From Moraxellaceae bacterium (GTDB lineage Bacteria > Pseudomonadota > Gammaproteobacteria > Pseudomonadales > Ketobacteraceae), in contig NVVG01000010.1 of NCBI GenBank assembly GCA_002402125.1, positions 11,312 to 28,668 on the forward strand: a DNA stretch of 17,357 bases. Direction: 5' to 3'. Positions 1 to 6,892 of the stretch are shown here, in pieces. Below the pieces are notes generated by a model that was not told the origin of the DNA, made no database searches, and was given only the letters and a program-made list of their open reading frames with translations. Numbering within the stretch: position 1 is the first letter of the stretch; the number at the start of each line of letters is the position of its first letter. Both the position numbers and the translations under genes were made by a program.

Positions 1-1545
1 TATCGCAGGCGTCACCTTGGTTATCACCGTCGATATCGTTTTGATCAGGGTTTGCCAACCCTAAACAGTTATCAATGTCATCACTGATTGAATCGCCGTC
101 ACTGTCGCTGTCGCAGGCATCGCCCACGCCATCATCGTCACTATCGGTTTGGTTGGCGTTTGCGTTAGCAGGACAGTTATCAGTAATATTGTTTACGCCA
201 TCACCATCCATGTCTGAATCACATGCATCACCGACATTATCATTATCTGCATCGAGTTGATCGGTATTGAATATTGCAGGACAGTTGTCGTCACTATCAG
301 CAACGCCATCTTGGTCACTGTCTATAAAGCTGTCGCACGCGTCACCAACGTTATCGCTATCCATGTCCACCTGGTCAGTGTTAGCGGTGGTTGGACAATT
401 GTCAGTAGTATCATCGATACCATCGTTGTCACCGTCTGTATCACAGACGTCCCCTAACCCATCGTTGTCGGCGTCTGCTTGATCCGGGTTGGCGTCCATT
501 GGGCAGTTATCACCACCATTTTCTACACCATCGTTATCTGTATCGGTATTGTCATCACAGGCATCGCCAATGTTATCGGCGTCGCTATCCGTTTGATCAT
601 TGGCTATTAGCGGGCAGTTATCGTCTACGTCGGGGAAGTTATCGTTATCATCATCCGTATCGCAGGCATCACCCACAAGGTCGTTGTCGGTATCGGACTG
701 ATCAGGATTAGCTACTGTTGGGCAGTTGTCATTGCTATCATCAATGCTATCGTTATCAGTATCGATAAAACTGTCACAGGCATCGCCAATTCCATCTAAA
801 TCAATATCCGTTTGAGCGGGGTTCGCGATGAAGGGGCAGTTGTCATTGGCATCATTTTGTTGATCGTTATCATCATCACTGTCACAGACATCACCGACTT
901 GGTCTTGATCGTTGTCTAATTGATCGGCATTAGGTGTCATTGGGCAGTTGTCATTATCGTTAATAACGCCATCGTTATCAGCGTCGCTGGAACAGGCATC
1001 GCCCACACCATCATCATTGCTATCAAGCTGGCTTGGGTTGACAGTAAACTGACAGTTGTCTTGCTCGTCATCGACATTGTCACCATCGTCGTCGTTATCA
1101 CAGGCATCACCCACAAAATCATGGTCCTTGTCTGCTTGCGATGGATTGGATAGGGAGGGACAGTTATCGACGCCATCATCTATGCCGTCGCCATCACTAT
1201 CGGTATCGGTATCACAAACATCACCAACACCGTCGTTGTCACTGTCTTGTTGATCCGTATTTGATGTTAACGCGCAGTTGTCGTTATCATTGGCTTTGGT
1301 ATCGCCATCCGTATCGGAATCACAGACATCACCCTGTCCGTCACCATCACGATCGGTTTGCTCAGGGTTTGGCAGTTGCGGGCAGTTGTCTTGTGTGTCT
1401 TCAATAGAGTCTCCGTCTGCATCACTGTCACAAACATCGCCTACGCCGTCTTGATCAAAATCTGCTTGATCGCCATTGGGCGTAAGTTCGCAGTTGTCGA
1501 TATCGTTGTTAATTCCATCATCATCGGTATCGGTTTGCCCTAATG
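1..1545 (-). repeat. Array of 14 coding TSP3 modules
   Basis: The words cagttgtc and cagttatc (DNC on the coding strand) recur 14 times at 105-118 base spacing, each with the same Asp-rich surroundings. At DNA level the modules are diverged and codons vary, so this is an old protein-level repeat and not a recent tandem duplication. The array continues beyond the left edge. Confidence 0.85.
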
Positions 1546-1687
1546 AACGGCCTGGACCAGATTCAGCGTCAGCTCCAGAGACAGGGTCTCTACCATTCGC
1601 TTCACAGCCATAGAGGCTTAAAAAAGAGCCGCCGATTATCGCGATGAATGCTAATTGTTTTATTGTCTTTTTTATTGTGTTTTTCAT
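1..1687 (-). CDS. TSP3-repeat calcium-binding lipoprotein (3' end outside window)
   Basis: The reading frame is open without a stop from an ATG at 1687 down to the window edge, giving 562 visible residues. An AGGAG ribosome-binding site lies 8 bases before the ATG. The N-terminus has lysines, a hydrophobic stretch and LYGC, a plausible lipobox with Cys28 as lipidation site; residue +2 is Glu, so outer-membrane sorting is expected. From about residue 50 on, the protein is Asp/Asn-rich modules, each with a DNC core, an NPDQ-like step, then DxDxDG and GDxCD. I count 14 DNC cores spaced about 35-39 residues apart. Thrombospondin type 3 repeats of this kind wrap Ca2+ ions and form stiff rods, so the likely role is a calcium-dependent surface or periplasmic spacer or adhesin. 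It follows an OmpA-family gene by 12 bp, probably in one operon. The C-terminal domain that might show a specific function is outside the window. Confidence 0.9.
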   Translation of the reverse strand, partial: MKNTIKKTIKQLAFIAIIGGSFLSLYGCEANGRDPVSGADAESGPGRSLGQTDTDDDGINNDIDNCELTPNGDQADFDQDGVGDVCDSDADGDSIEDTQDNCPQLPNPEQTDRDGDGQGDVCDSDTDGDTKANDNDNCALTSNTDQQDSDNDGVGDVCDTDTDSDGDGIDDGVDNCPSLSNPSQADKDHDFVGDACDNDDDGDNVDDEQDNCQFTVNPSQLDSNDDGVGDACSSDADNDGVINDNDNCPMTPNADQLDNDQDQVGDVCDSDDDNDQQNDANDNCPFIANPAQTDIDLDGIGDACDSFIDTDNDSIDDSNDNCPTVANPDQSDTDNDLVGDACDTDDDNDNFPDVDDNCPLIANDQTDSDADNIGDACDDNTDTDNDGVENGGDNCPMDANPDQADADNDGLGDVCDTDGDNDGIDDTTDNCPTTANTDQVDMDSDNVGDACDSFIDSDQDGVADSDDNCPAIFNTDQLDADNDNVGDACDSDMDGDGVNNITDNCPANANANQTDSDDDGVGDACDSDSDGDSISDDIDNCLGLANPDQNDIDGDNQGDACD

Positions 1688-1699
1688 AGTCGGGACTCC

Positions 1700-2815
1700 T
1701 TATCGGGCTGAAACCCGAAACTCCACTCTTCTGTTCATTGCACGGCCAGAGACTGTTTTATTACTGGCAATAGGTTGGCTTTCGCCATAGCCTTTATGGG
1801 AAATTCTTGTTTTTTCGACGCCTTGACTGATCAAGTAATTAGCGACGGCTGCAGCACGCTTTTCTGATAAGTTATGATTGTATTGATCAGAGCCGCTACT
1901 GTCGGTGTGACCTGCCACCAACACGTTAAAATCGGTTTGAGTATTGAGTGATTTCACCAGTTGATCCAGAGTAGGTCGTGAGGATGCCGCAATAGTCGCA
2001 GAGTTGAGTTCGAAGGTGAGGTTGTTCAGTGTAATACTTTGGTTTTTAAGCAAGCAGCCTTGAGCGTCGACTCTGCCACCTTTTAATGTATTAGGGCACT
2101 GATCTCGCTCATCGGGAACGCTGTCCCCATCGGTGTCGGCAAGTTGTTGTTCGATGACTTTCTCTATGACTTTTTCGACTTCTTGGATTTTATAAACAAT
2201 CTTTTCCCTTACGATGACTTTCGATACGCCTAACGGAATCACCACGCCAACCGAAAAGTGCCAATCACTAAAGCCACCATTGCCTCTAGAGCTTTCGATG
2301 TTCGTGTCGCCACCAGCACCGTGGAAGGTGTCGTACACATAACGCATTTCTGTACGTAATTTCAGGCCATTTTCAAACAGCTTAGGCGTAAATAAACCCA
2401 CGCCAATATTCGCGGTAAAGTCGATTGAATCGTGACTATTGGGCACGACGTCATTTCGTGACAATCCAACACCACCGACCACAAATGGCGTGTATTGATC
2501 GATAGCGGAAAAGTCGTAGCGTAGGCCTGTCGTGAGCGTTCCCTGGTAGTAATCGGTCGCATTATCCTCACCGGTATCTTGGCTATAAATACCTACTTGA
2601 GTTTCCCACCATAGCTTGTCTGACATTGGGTCTGCATAAATAATAGAACCACCGATGCCTTTGCCTTCTATGTTTCTGTCTGAGTCGGATATCACATACG
2701 TGCCTATTAAATGCAACGAGCTATGATCGTCCACATAGCTAATTGTCTCGGTCGCCTGTGCGAACGAAGATATTGAAAGGGCCGATACTAAAGCCGCAAA
2801 AGGCAAGAATTTCAT
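1700..2815 (-). CDS. OmpA-family outer-membrane protein with TSP3 linker
   Basis: 371 residues. A signal peptide (cleavage likely after the AQA ending at residue 21) leads into a beta-rich barrel domain, about residues 22-196, with alternating aromatic strands. A charged helical linker (about 199-225, rich in VEKVIEK) is followed by a single TSP3-type calcium motif, DTDGDSVPDERDQCPNT (227-243). The C-terminal OmpA/MotB peptidoglycan-binding domain spans about 262-370. It contains AGHTDSSGSDQYN and LSEKRAAAV, and Asp305 and Arg320 match the pair that holds diaminopimelate in OmpA proteins. The protein should tie the outer membrane to peptidoglycan. GGAG lies 6 bases before the ATG. The TSP3-rich lipoprotein follows at 12 bp. 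A CRP-type site lies just upstream. The layout is that of OprF/OmpA-like proteins with a TSP3 hinge; the exact subfamily is not known. Confidence 0.93.
   Translation of the reverse strand: MKFLPFAALVSALSISSFAQATETISYVDDHSSLHLIGTYVISDSDRNIEGKGIGGSIIYADPMSDKLWWETQVGIYSQDTGEDNATDYYQGTLTTGLRYDFSAIDQYTPFVVGGVGLSRNDVVPNSHDSIDFTANIGVGLFTPKLFENGLKLRTEMRYVYDTFHGAGGDTNIESSRGNGGFSDWHFSVGVVIPLGVSKVIVREKIVYKIQEVEKVIEKVIEQQLADTDGDSVPDERDQCPNTLKGGRVDAQGCLLKNQSITLNNLTFELNSATIAASSRPTLDQLVKSLNTQTDFNVLVAGHTDSSGSDQYNHNLSEKRAAAVANYLISQGVEKTRISHKGYGESQPIASNKTVSGRAMNRRVEFRVSAR
1703..1718 (-). promoter_or_regulatory. Small hairpin at the ompA-like/lipoprotein junction
   Basis: TCGGG and CCCGA form a perfect 5-bp stem around a 6-base loop. 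The hairpin covers the last codons of the OmpA-like gene and sits 15 bases upstream of the lipoprotein start, just before its ribosome-binding site. No T-tract follows, so it is not an intrinsic terminator. It could affect translation of the second gene or mark an RNA-processing point. Confidence 0.3.
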
Positions 2816-3265
2816 AAAACGCTCCGACGATATAATTTAATAATGTGAACCATATCACAGTATTTTTATTCTCTATAGAGATAAGAGCGAAGTTTTTAGT
2901 GTGATTTTGTAATAAGAAGTGTAAAAAACGACCTTTTTTAATTCCTTTTGGCTACTAAAACCCGCATATATATAACCTCTGGGCCGTCAACATCTTAAAA
3001 GTAACTATTTCTAATAGTAACCTCGCTTGTTTAGGTGATAGATTAAAAGGCAACACTCTCGTCAAGTAGACTTAATAGTCTTCCGATAGAAGTCTTCGGC
3101 GGGCAAGATTACAGTCCTACTGATACCTGCTTCCACGTGCTTTGCAGCTTGGGTACGTATAAAGGTATTTATTTAGTGCATTATTTGGTTTGCTGGCTTT
3201 GCTGCAAGCACCCCAAAATAGATCAAAAACATTATTTTCAACGGTAATGCTTTCTTGTTGGGCAA
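2816..3265. other. Intergenic region between the PEP-CTERM gene and the ompA-like gene
   Basis: 450 bp with no established gene. The right part overlaps a 57-codon minus-strand ORF (3117-3290) listed separately. The left part, next to the OmpA-like gene, is AT-rich and holds the CRP-type site and the TCTCTATAGAGA palindrome. At 2923-2939 six A and six T flank CGACC; this has no GC stem and is not a good terminator. Nothing else was recognised. Confidence 0.6.
2844..2859 (-). promoter_or_regulatory. CRP/Vfr-type operator upstream of the ompA-like operon
   Basis: TGTGAACCATATCACA is a perfect TGTGA-N6-TCACA palindrome, the consensus core of the cAMP receptor protein (CRP/Vfr) site. Its centre is 36 bp upstream of the OmpA-like ATG. 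I could not place a convincing -35/-10 pair around it, so activation or repression cannot be decided. A separate 12-bp palindrome, TCTCTATAGAGA, lies 10 bp further upstream at 2870-2881. Confidence 0.6.
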
Positions 3266-3290
3266 TTACCTGAGGTGCGTATTCATCCAT
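3117..3290 (-). CDS. Doubtful 57-residue ORF or gene remnant overlapping the PEP-CTERM 3' end
   Basis: On the minus strand, in another frame than the PEP-CTERM gene, an ATG at 3290 opens a 57-residue ORF (MDEYAPQVIAQQESITVENN...) ending with TAG at 3117. The frame is open further upstream without a start, giving a plausible protein-like stretch (ALLWHKSLTEFAVKL) read over the PEP-CTERM tail. No good ribosome-binding site precedes the ATG. The composition looks like a real soluble protein and not random translation, so this may be a fragment of a decayed gene. I do not recognise a family. Confidence 0.3.
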   Translation of the reverse strand: MDEYAPQVIAQQESITVENNVFDLFWGACSKASKPNNALNKYLYTYPSCKARGSRYQ

Positions 3291-4084
3291 AAGCTTAACC
3301 GCAAACTCTGTAAGACTTTTATGCCAAAGTAAAGCTGATGCCTTTTATTCCTACGCGAAAAACTAAGACCCACAAGCCCGACAGCTATCAAAAACAATGC
3401 GCCAGGTTCAGATACTTCAGTAGACTCAGCAACGGGCTTAACAGGCTCATTGTAGGTATACGTTAAGTAAGCGGTACCCTGCCAATCATTACTTTTATGG
3501 AATTGCCGACAAAATTGCGCACCACAACTTATTATAAAAGCATCAAAGCGCTCTGTAAGCTGAACCTGTACATCATTACCAACCGGGTTAATAAACGCTT
3601 CCAAACTGATGCTGGATAAGTCCAGGGTTTGATTAAAGGCACCTGCATTATTCTCGAATTGGGAACAACCGGAAACGCCAGAACTTGAACTTGAACTTCT
3701 AGAACATCCGCTGTATTCAGAATCTGACATTGTTGCAACTGCAGAATCAGGATCAAAAAGAAAAAAGCTTAACGCAAATGATGAAATTCCGCTCCCCTTA
3801 ACACGCGCAGTATAGAAACTACTGCTAGTACTGACCCCACTCCTATACTTCCAGTTTGAGGTAAACCGCAAATCAACGCCGGTAAGCGACCCTAGCTCCT
3901 CATCAAATCTCATAAAACGCAAACTATCGTGTACGGATAACGCTATCGAACCTCTAGTGACAATAGATATTGAATCGAAGTCCCAGCTATCTTCATAGGT
4001 AATTGTTGTAGCACTTGCCCCAGTGATTACAAAACACATACTGCAAGCGATGACTGCTTTTTTTAAACGGCGAATATTCATCAT
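3266..4084 (-). CDS. PEP-CTERM protein, choice-of-anchor E-like
   Basis: 272 residues. A signal peptide (RRLKKAVIACSMCFVITGASA) is cleaved probably after residue 25. The body resembles choice-of-anchor E proteins: TITYEDSW at the mature start, then RFDEELGSLTGVDLRF (60-74) and, near the end, TAYLTYTYNEP (204-214). Between them is a Ser-rich segment with paired cysteines (127-140). The sorting signal lies at 225-248: SEP, a hydrophobic helix, then the basic cluster RRNKR. Such proteins are exported and processed by an exosortase; none is encoded in this window. Unusually, 24 more residues follow the basic cluster, where the family normally stops. AAGGA lies 5 bases before the first of two adjacent ATGs; either could be used. 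The protein's own role is unknown, probably biofilm or extracellular matrix. Confidence 0.82.
   Translation of the reverse strand: MMNIRRLKKAVIACSMCFVITGASATTITYEDSWDFDSISIVTRGSIALSVHDSLRFMRFDEELGSLTGVDLRFTSNWKYRSGVSTSSSFYTARVKGSGISSFALSFFLFDPDSAVATMSDSEYSGCSRSSSSSSGVSGCSQFENNAGAFNQTLDLSSISLEAFINPVGNDVQVQLTERFDAFIISCGAQFCRQFHKSNDWQGTAYLTYTYNEPVKPVAESTEVSEPGALFLIAVGLVGLSFSRRNKRHQLYFGIKVLQSLRLSLWMNTHLR
3681..3698 (-). repeat. Three-copy GAACTT hexamer coding for serine run
   Basis: GAACTT occurs three times in a row inside the PEP-CTERM gene and encodes part of the SSSSSS run (residues 130-135). It is a short in-frame simple repeat; a change in copy number would add or remove two serines. Confidence 0.5.
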
Positions 4085-4645
4085 TACAATCCTTCTACAT
4101 TAAACTGCTTAATAGAAAAGGTGATAAAACTTCATTCAATAACTAGCTATCATGTCCGCGTCGAGATGAAGTGCGGTTATTTACCCAAGATAACTATGTG
4201 CATTTTTTGCGCCAGCACTGTTAAATCAACAAGATAGAAAAACCACACCGGTACGAAACGATGGAGCTGTAAGAATTTTCGACATTACATTTAATGACTC
4301 ATCCAATTCAATATAACCCCAACTCAACCTAATCCACGGGTTTTATACTCATAGTAAATAACAACTCTATCTAAGGTCGCGAGTAAATTATGCACTGCCA
4401 CCCAAAGCAAACACCCTTTATCAACGTAAGACATATCTCACATTCATGTAATCCAATTGCTCGAAATACGCCCTAAACACGCCAAGCCAAATTATTAACC
4501 TATTGATAATAAACACGAATACAAACACGCCCTTTACCGGTGTGCAAATAGCTGCACAACACCCTATTGCAGCAAATCAGAATATTGATAAAGTACATTC
4601 CGTACTCAAGGAAGATTACCCGCGACAAAAAACAAGGATGTTATT
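4085..4645. other. Gene-free region between PEP-CTERM gene and small ORF
   Basis: 561 bp with no ORF above about 30 codons that has a ribosome-binding site. It must hold the divergent promoters of the PEP-CTERM gene and the small ORF at 4646. Structures seen: an 18-bp inverted repeat at 4541-4558, an AT-rich inverted repeat with TTATTA/TAATAA arms near 4492-4512, and a 5-bp hairpin AGTAC-ATTCC-GTACT at 4592-4606. No convincing -35/-10 pair was found. Confidence 0.5.
4541..4558. promoter_or_regulatory. Inverted repeat, possible operator
   Basis: TGTGCAAATAGCTGCACA has perfect 6-bp arms (TGTGCA/TGCACA) around a 6-base centre. The TGTG-to-CACA spacing is 10, two more than in a CRP site, so another dimeric regulator is more likely. 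It lies 87 bp upstream of the small ORF start. Confidence 0.4.
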
Positions 4646-4822
4646 ATGAATACCAATCAAAACCGTCTCGCTAGCCAATCCATCGATTACGACCTCTACA
4701 GAACTCAGAGTTTCTTTGAAATACTCGATGCTTCCGGCAACGTAGTGGAATATGGAGACCTTGTTGAGGCAACAGACACAAACAATGCGAGGACAGAGCC
4801 TGAAACAGAAGCCCAAGATTAA
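4646..4822 (+). CDS. Small acidic hypothetical protein (58 aa)
   Basis: ATG at 4646 to TAA at 4820-4822. AAGGA lies 8 bases before the ATG, a good ribosome-binding site, and the reading frame has ordinary codon use. The protein starts MNTNQNRLASQSIDYDLYRT, continues with a compact, possibly folded core (QSFFEILDASGNVVEYGDLV, 21-40), and ends with an acidic, probably disordered tail rich in Glu, Thr and Asp. There is no signal peptide or membrane helix, so it should be cytoplasmic. It is convergent with the acyl-CoA dehydrogenase gene, whose stop lies 56 bp away. I do not recognise the family. The case for it being real rests on the ribosome-binding site and the protein-like core. Confidence 0.6.
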   Translation: MNTNQNRLASQSIDYDLYRTQSFFEILDASGNVVEYGDLVEATDTNNARTEPETEAQD

Positions 4823-4878
4823 CCTTTGCTTCTGCTGCTCCTCTTAAAACACTAACTACAAGTCTTGGGTGCGTGCCC

Positions 4879-6663
4879 CTACAACCAATCGGTATCCACA
4901 TCCATGGCGGCAGAACCTGACCTTATGGTCTCAAATAAACTTTCCGTTCGTGGAAATACTCGATCGAAATAGAACTTGGCAGTATCAAGCTTAGATTGGT
5001 AGAAACCATCATCCTCAGCCAATTTCTGTTCCGCAACTACCGACATCTTGAGCCACATATACGCAGACATGACATAACCAAATAGATGAAGATATTCCAC
5101 CGCTGCGGCACCTAGCTCTTTCGGATTATCAACAATTTTCACTATCAACTCATCGGATAACATTGAAAACCTGTCTAGCGTGGCGAGCAACTGCGAACAA
5201 TAAGGCGCAAGCAACACACTATTAATGCCATCGACAAACTCCACAATTTCACGCGTAAGCACACCAAGAGTTTCCGCCTTATCAAACACCACTTTTCGAC
5301 CTAATAAATCATGCGCCTGAATGCCATTGGTTCCTTCGTAAATCTGAGCGATACGCGCGTCACGCACCAATTGCTCCTGCCCCCATTCACGAATATAGCC
5401 GTGCCCACCAAACACCTGCTGCCCCAAAACAGTCACATCAAACCCCATATCCGTCAAAAACGCTTTGGCTACCGGCGTCAATAGCGCTACATAACTTGCT
5501 GCACGCGCTTTCTCCTCTGGATCTTGAGAAAACTTTGCCGCATCCAATTGCATTGCAACATAAGTTGAAAACGCCCGGCCGGCTTCCGTTAATGATTTCA
5601 TCGTTAACAACATGCGTCGCACATCTGCGTGCACTAACAGGGTATCGGCATAAGCTGCTGGCTCTTCCGTTCCTGTCACCGAACGCCCTTGTCGACGATC
5701 TTTTGCGTATGCAATAGCACTTTGCAAGGAGCTATCACCACAACCTAATCCCTGTATACCAATAGAAAGTCGCTCGTAGTTCATCATCGTGAACATGTAA
5801 GCTAAGCCTTTGTTAAGCTCACCAACAAGGTAACCTTTTGCCTCATCAAAGTTCATCACACAGGTAGCAGACGCCTTAATACCCATTTTGTGTTCGATTG
5901 AACCACAAGTTACATTATTAGGCTCAAGCAAATTACCGCTCTCATCCACATTAATCTTAGGCACAATAAACAAGGAAATACCTTTGGCCCCCTTGGGTGC
6001 ATCGGATACCCGCGCCAGTACTAGGTGCGCAATATTACTGGCAAGATCATGCTCCCCTGCGGTAATAAAAATCTTGGTACCGGTAATCAGATACTGACCT
6101 TCCGCATCGATTGGTTCTGCTTTGGTCCGAATAAGGCCGAGGTCGGTACCCGCATGAGGTTCCGTTAAACACATGCTGCCACACCACTCTCCAGAGTAGA
6201 TCTTTGGCAGATAAAGTGCCTTCAATGTTTCACTGGCATGGGCATCGATTGCCACGGTGGAACCGGTACTCAAATTAGGATAAAGCGCAAAAGAACTGTT
6301 GGCGGCATATAACATCTCATCAATCTGCGCCCCTAACGCTTTCGGCATACCAAAACCACCATACTCAGCATTACCGGTGAGGCCAACCCAACCACCTTCA
6401 GCATACGCGGTGAAGGCCTCTTTAAAACCTGCAGGAGTGGTTACCTCACCGTTATCCCAATGCGCACCCTCTTCATCGCCGGAACGGTTTAACGGCGCAA
6501 TCTCCTGCTCTGCCAATTTGGCGGCTTCTTCTAACATGGCTACGGCAGTCTCCCTATCCGCCACTTCGGCAAGTTTTGGGATGCCTTGCCACATTTTGTG
6601 AGCCTCAAAGACCTCAAACAGGGTGAAATGAATACTACGCAAAGGGACGTTAAATTCAGCCAT
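4879..6663 (-). CDS. Acyl-CoA dehydrogenase, DmdC-like (long C-terminal domain type)
   Basis: 594 residues, cytoplasmic FAD enzyme. It should oxidise an acyl-CoA to the trans-2-enoyl-CoA and pass electrons to electron-transfer flavoprotein. Visible parts: an N-terminal extension (about 1-40), the N-terminal helical domain, the central beta domain with CLTEPHAGTDLG (165-176, flavin and substrate contacts), and the C-terminal helical domain with GGHGYIREWGQEQLVRDARI (419-438) and IYEGTNGIQAHDLLGRK (441-457), where Glu443 is the expected catalytic base. About 130 more residues form the extra C-terminal domain seen in DmdC (3-methylmercaptopropionyl-CoA dehydrogenase) and related enzymes near 600 residues. 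Many homologues act on other short or medium acyl-CoAs, so the substrate is open. AAGG lies 8-11 bases before the ATG. The gene is divergent from a ScfR-type acyl-CoA regulator, which probably controls it. Confidence 0.92.
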   Translation of the reverse strand: MAEFNVPLRSIHFTLFEVFEAHKMWQGIPKLAEVADRETAVAMLEEAAKLAEQEIAPLNRSGDEEGAHWDNGEVTTPAGFKEAFTAYAEGGWVGLTGNAEYGGFGMPKALGAQIDEMLYAANSSFALYPNLSTGSTVAIDAHASETLKALYLPKIYSGEWCGSMCLTEPHAGTDLGLIRTKAEPIDAEGQYLITGTKIFITAGEHDLASNIAHLVLARVSDAPKGAKGISLFIVPKINVDESGNLLEPNNVTCGSIEHKMGIKASATCVMNFDEAKGYLVGELNKGLAYMFTMMNYERLSIGIQGLGCGDSSLQSAIAYAKDRRQGRSVTGTEEPAAYADTLLVHADVRRMLLTMKSLTEAGRAFSTYVAMQLDAAKFSQDPEEKARAASYVALLTPVAKAFLTDMGFDVTVLGQQVFGGHGYIREWGQEQLVRDARIAQIYEGTNGIQAHDLLGRKVVFDKAETLGVLTREIVEFVDGINSVLLAPYCSQLLATLDRFSMLSDELIVKIVDNPKELGAAAVEYLHLFGYVMSAYMWLKMSVVAEQKLAEDDGFYQSKLDTAKFYFDRVFPRTESLFETIRSGSAAMDVDTDWL

Positions 6664-6726
6664 GACAACACCTTATTTCAATGATAGGAGCCTGCAATGG
6701 GCACTTACGTTTAGCCGCATTGCATA

Positions 6727-6754
6727 ATTATAGTACATTGGTTAATGACTCCAA
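6727..6754 (-). promoter_or_regulatory. Promoter of the acyl-CoA dehydrogenase gene
   Basis: On the minus strand TTGGAG (6749-6754) and a perfect TATAAT (6727-6732) are 16 bp apart, pointing at the dehydrogenase gene, with a leader of about 55 bases. The -35 box is weak (TTG only), which fits an activator- or repressor-dependent promoter. A TTTGCA word (6758-6763) lies just upstream of the -35. Confidence 0.55.
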
Positions 6755-6803
6755 TTATTTGCATTTTTGCTAAAACTTCAACAAACCCTTGCCACATACG
6801 TGC

Positions 6804-6854
6804 TTGCGTGCAAAGATATTCACAAATATTTTTGCAATGTTGCAAATCTTGCAA
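6804..6854. promoter_or_regulatory. TTGCAA cluster, candidate ScfR/RamB-type operator
   Basis: Three TTGCAA words lie at 6832-6837, 6840-6845 and 6849-6854, 8 and 9 bp apart, with a related TTGCGTGCAA at 6804-6813 and TTTGCA at 6758-6763. RamB of Corynebacterium and PrpR of Mycobacterium bind sites built on TTTGCAAA, and this cluster sits immediately upstream of a regulator of that family. The likely function is autoregulation and control of the divergent dehydrogenase. Confidence 0.55.
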
Positions 6855-6892
6855 ATACCAAGCAGCAATCAATCGCCACTTACCCGTTAATA

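Noticed and set aside
75..1543. Several plus-strand and one minus-strand ORFs of 60-90 codons in the TSP3 region
   Set aside because: They are shadows of the repetitive Asp-rich coding sequence on the minus strand; they have no ribosome-binding sites and show low-complexity Ser, His or Val runs.
1..1545. Regularly spaced repeats that might suggest a CRISPR array
   Set aside because: The spacing is 105-118 bases, the repeats are degenerate at DNA level, and the whole region is one open reading frame of TSP3 modules.
2923..2939. A6-CGACC-T6 as a transcription terminator
   Set aside because: The stem is only A-T pairs with no GC core, so it is unlikely to terminate transcription.
4541..4558. 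TGTGCAAATAGCTGCACA as a CRP site
   Set aside because: TGTG and CACA are 10 bases apart, not 8 as in CRP sites; kept only as an unidentified inverted repeat.
6767..6892. N-terminal extension of the ScfR-type regulator from the TTG at 6767
   Set aside because: It would place the operator-like cluster in coding sequence, lacks a ribosome-binding site, and the family begins shortly before the helix-turn-helix.
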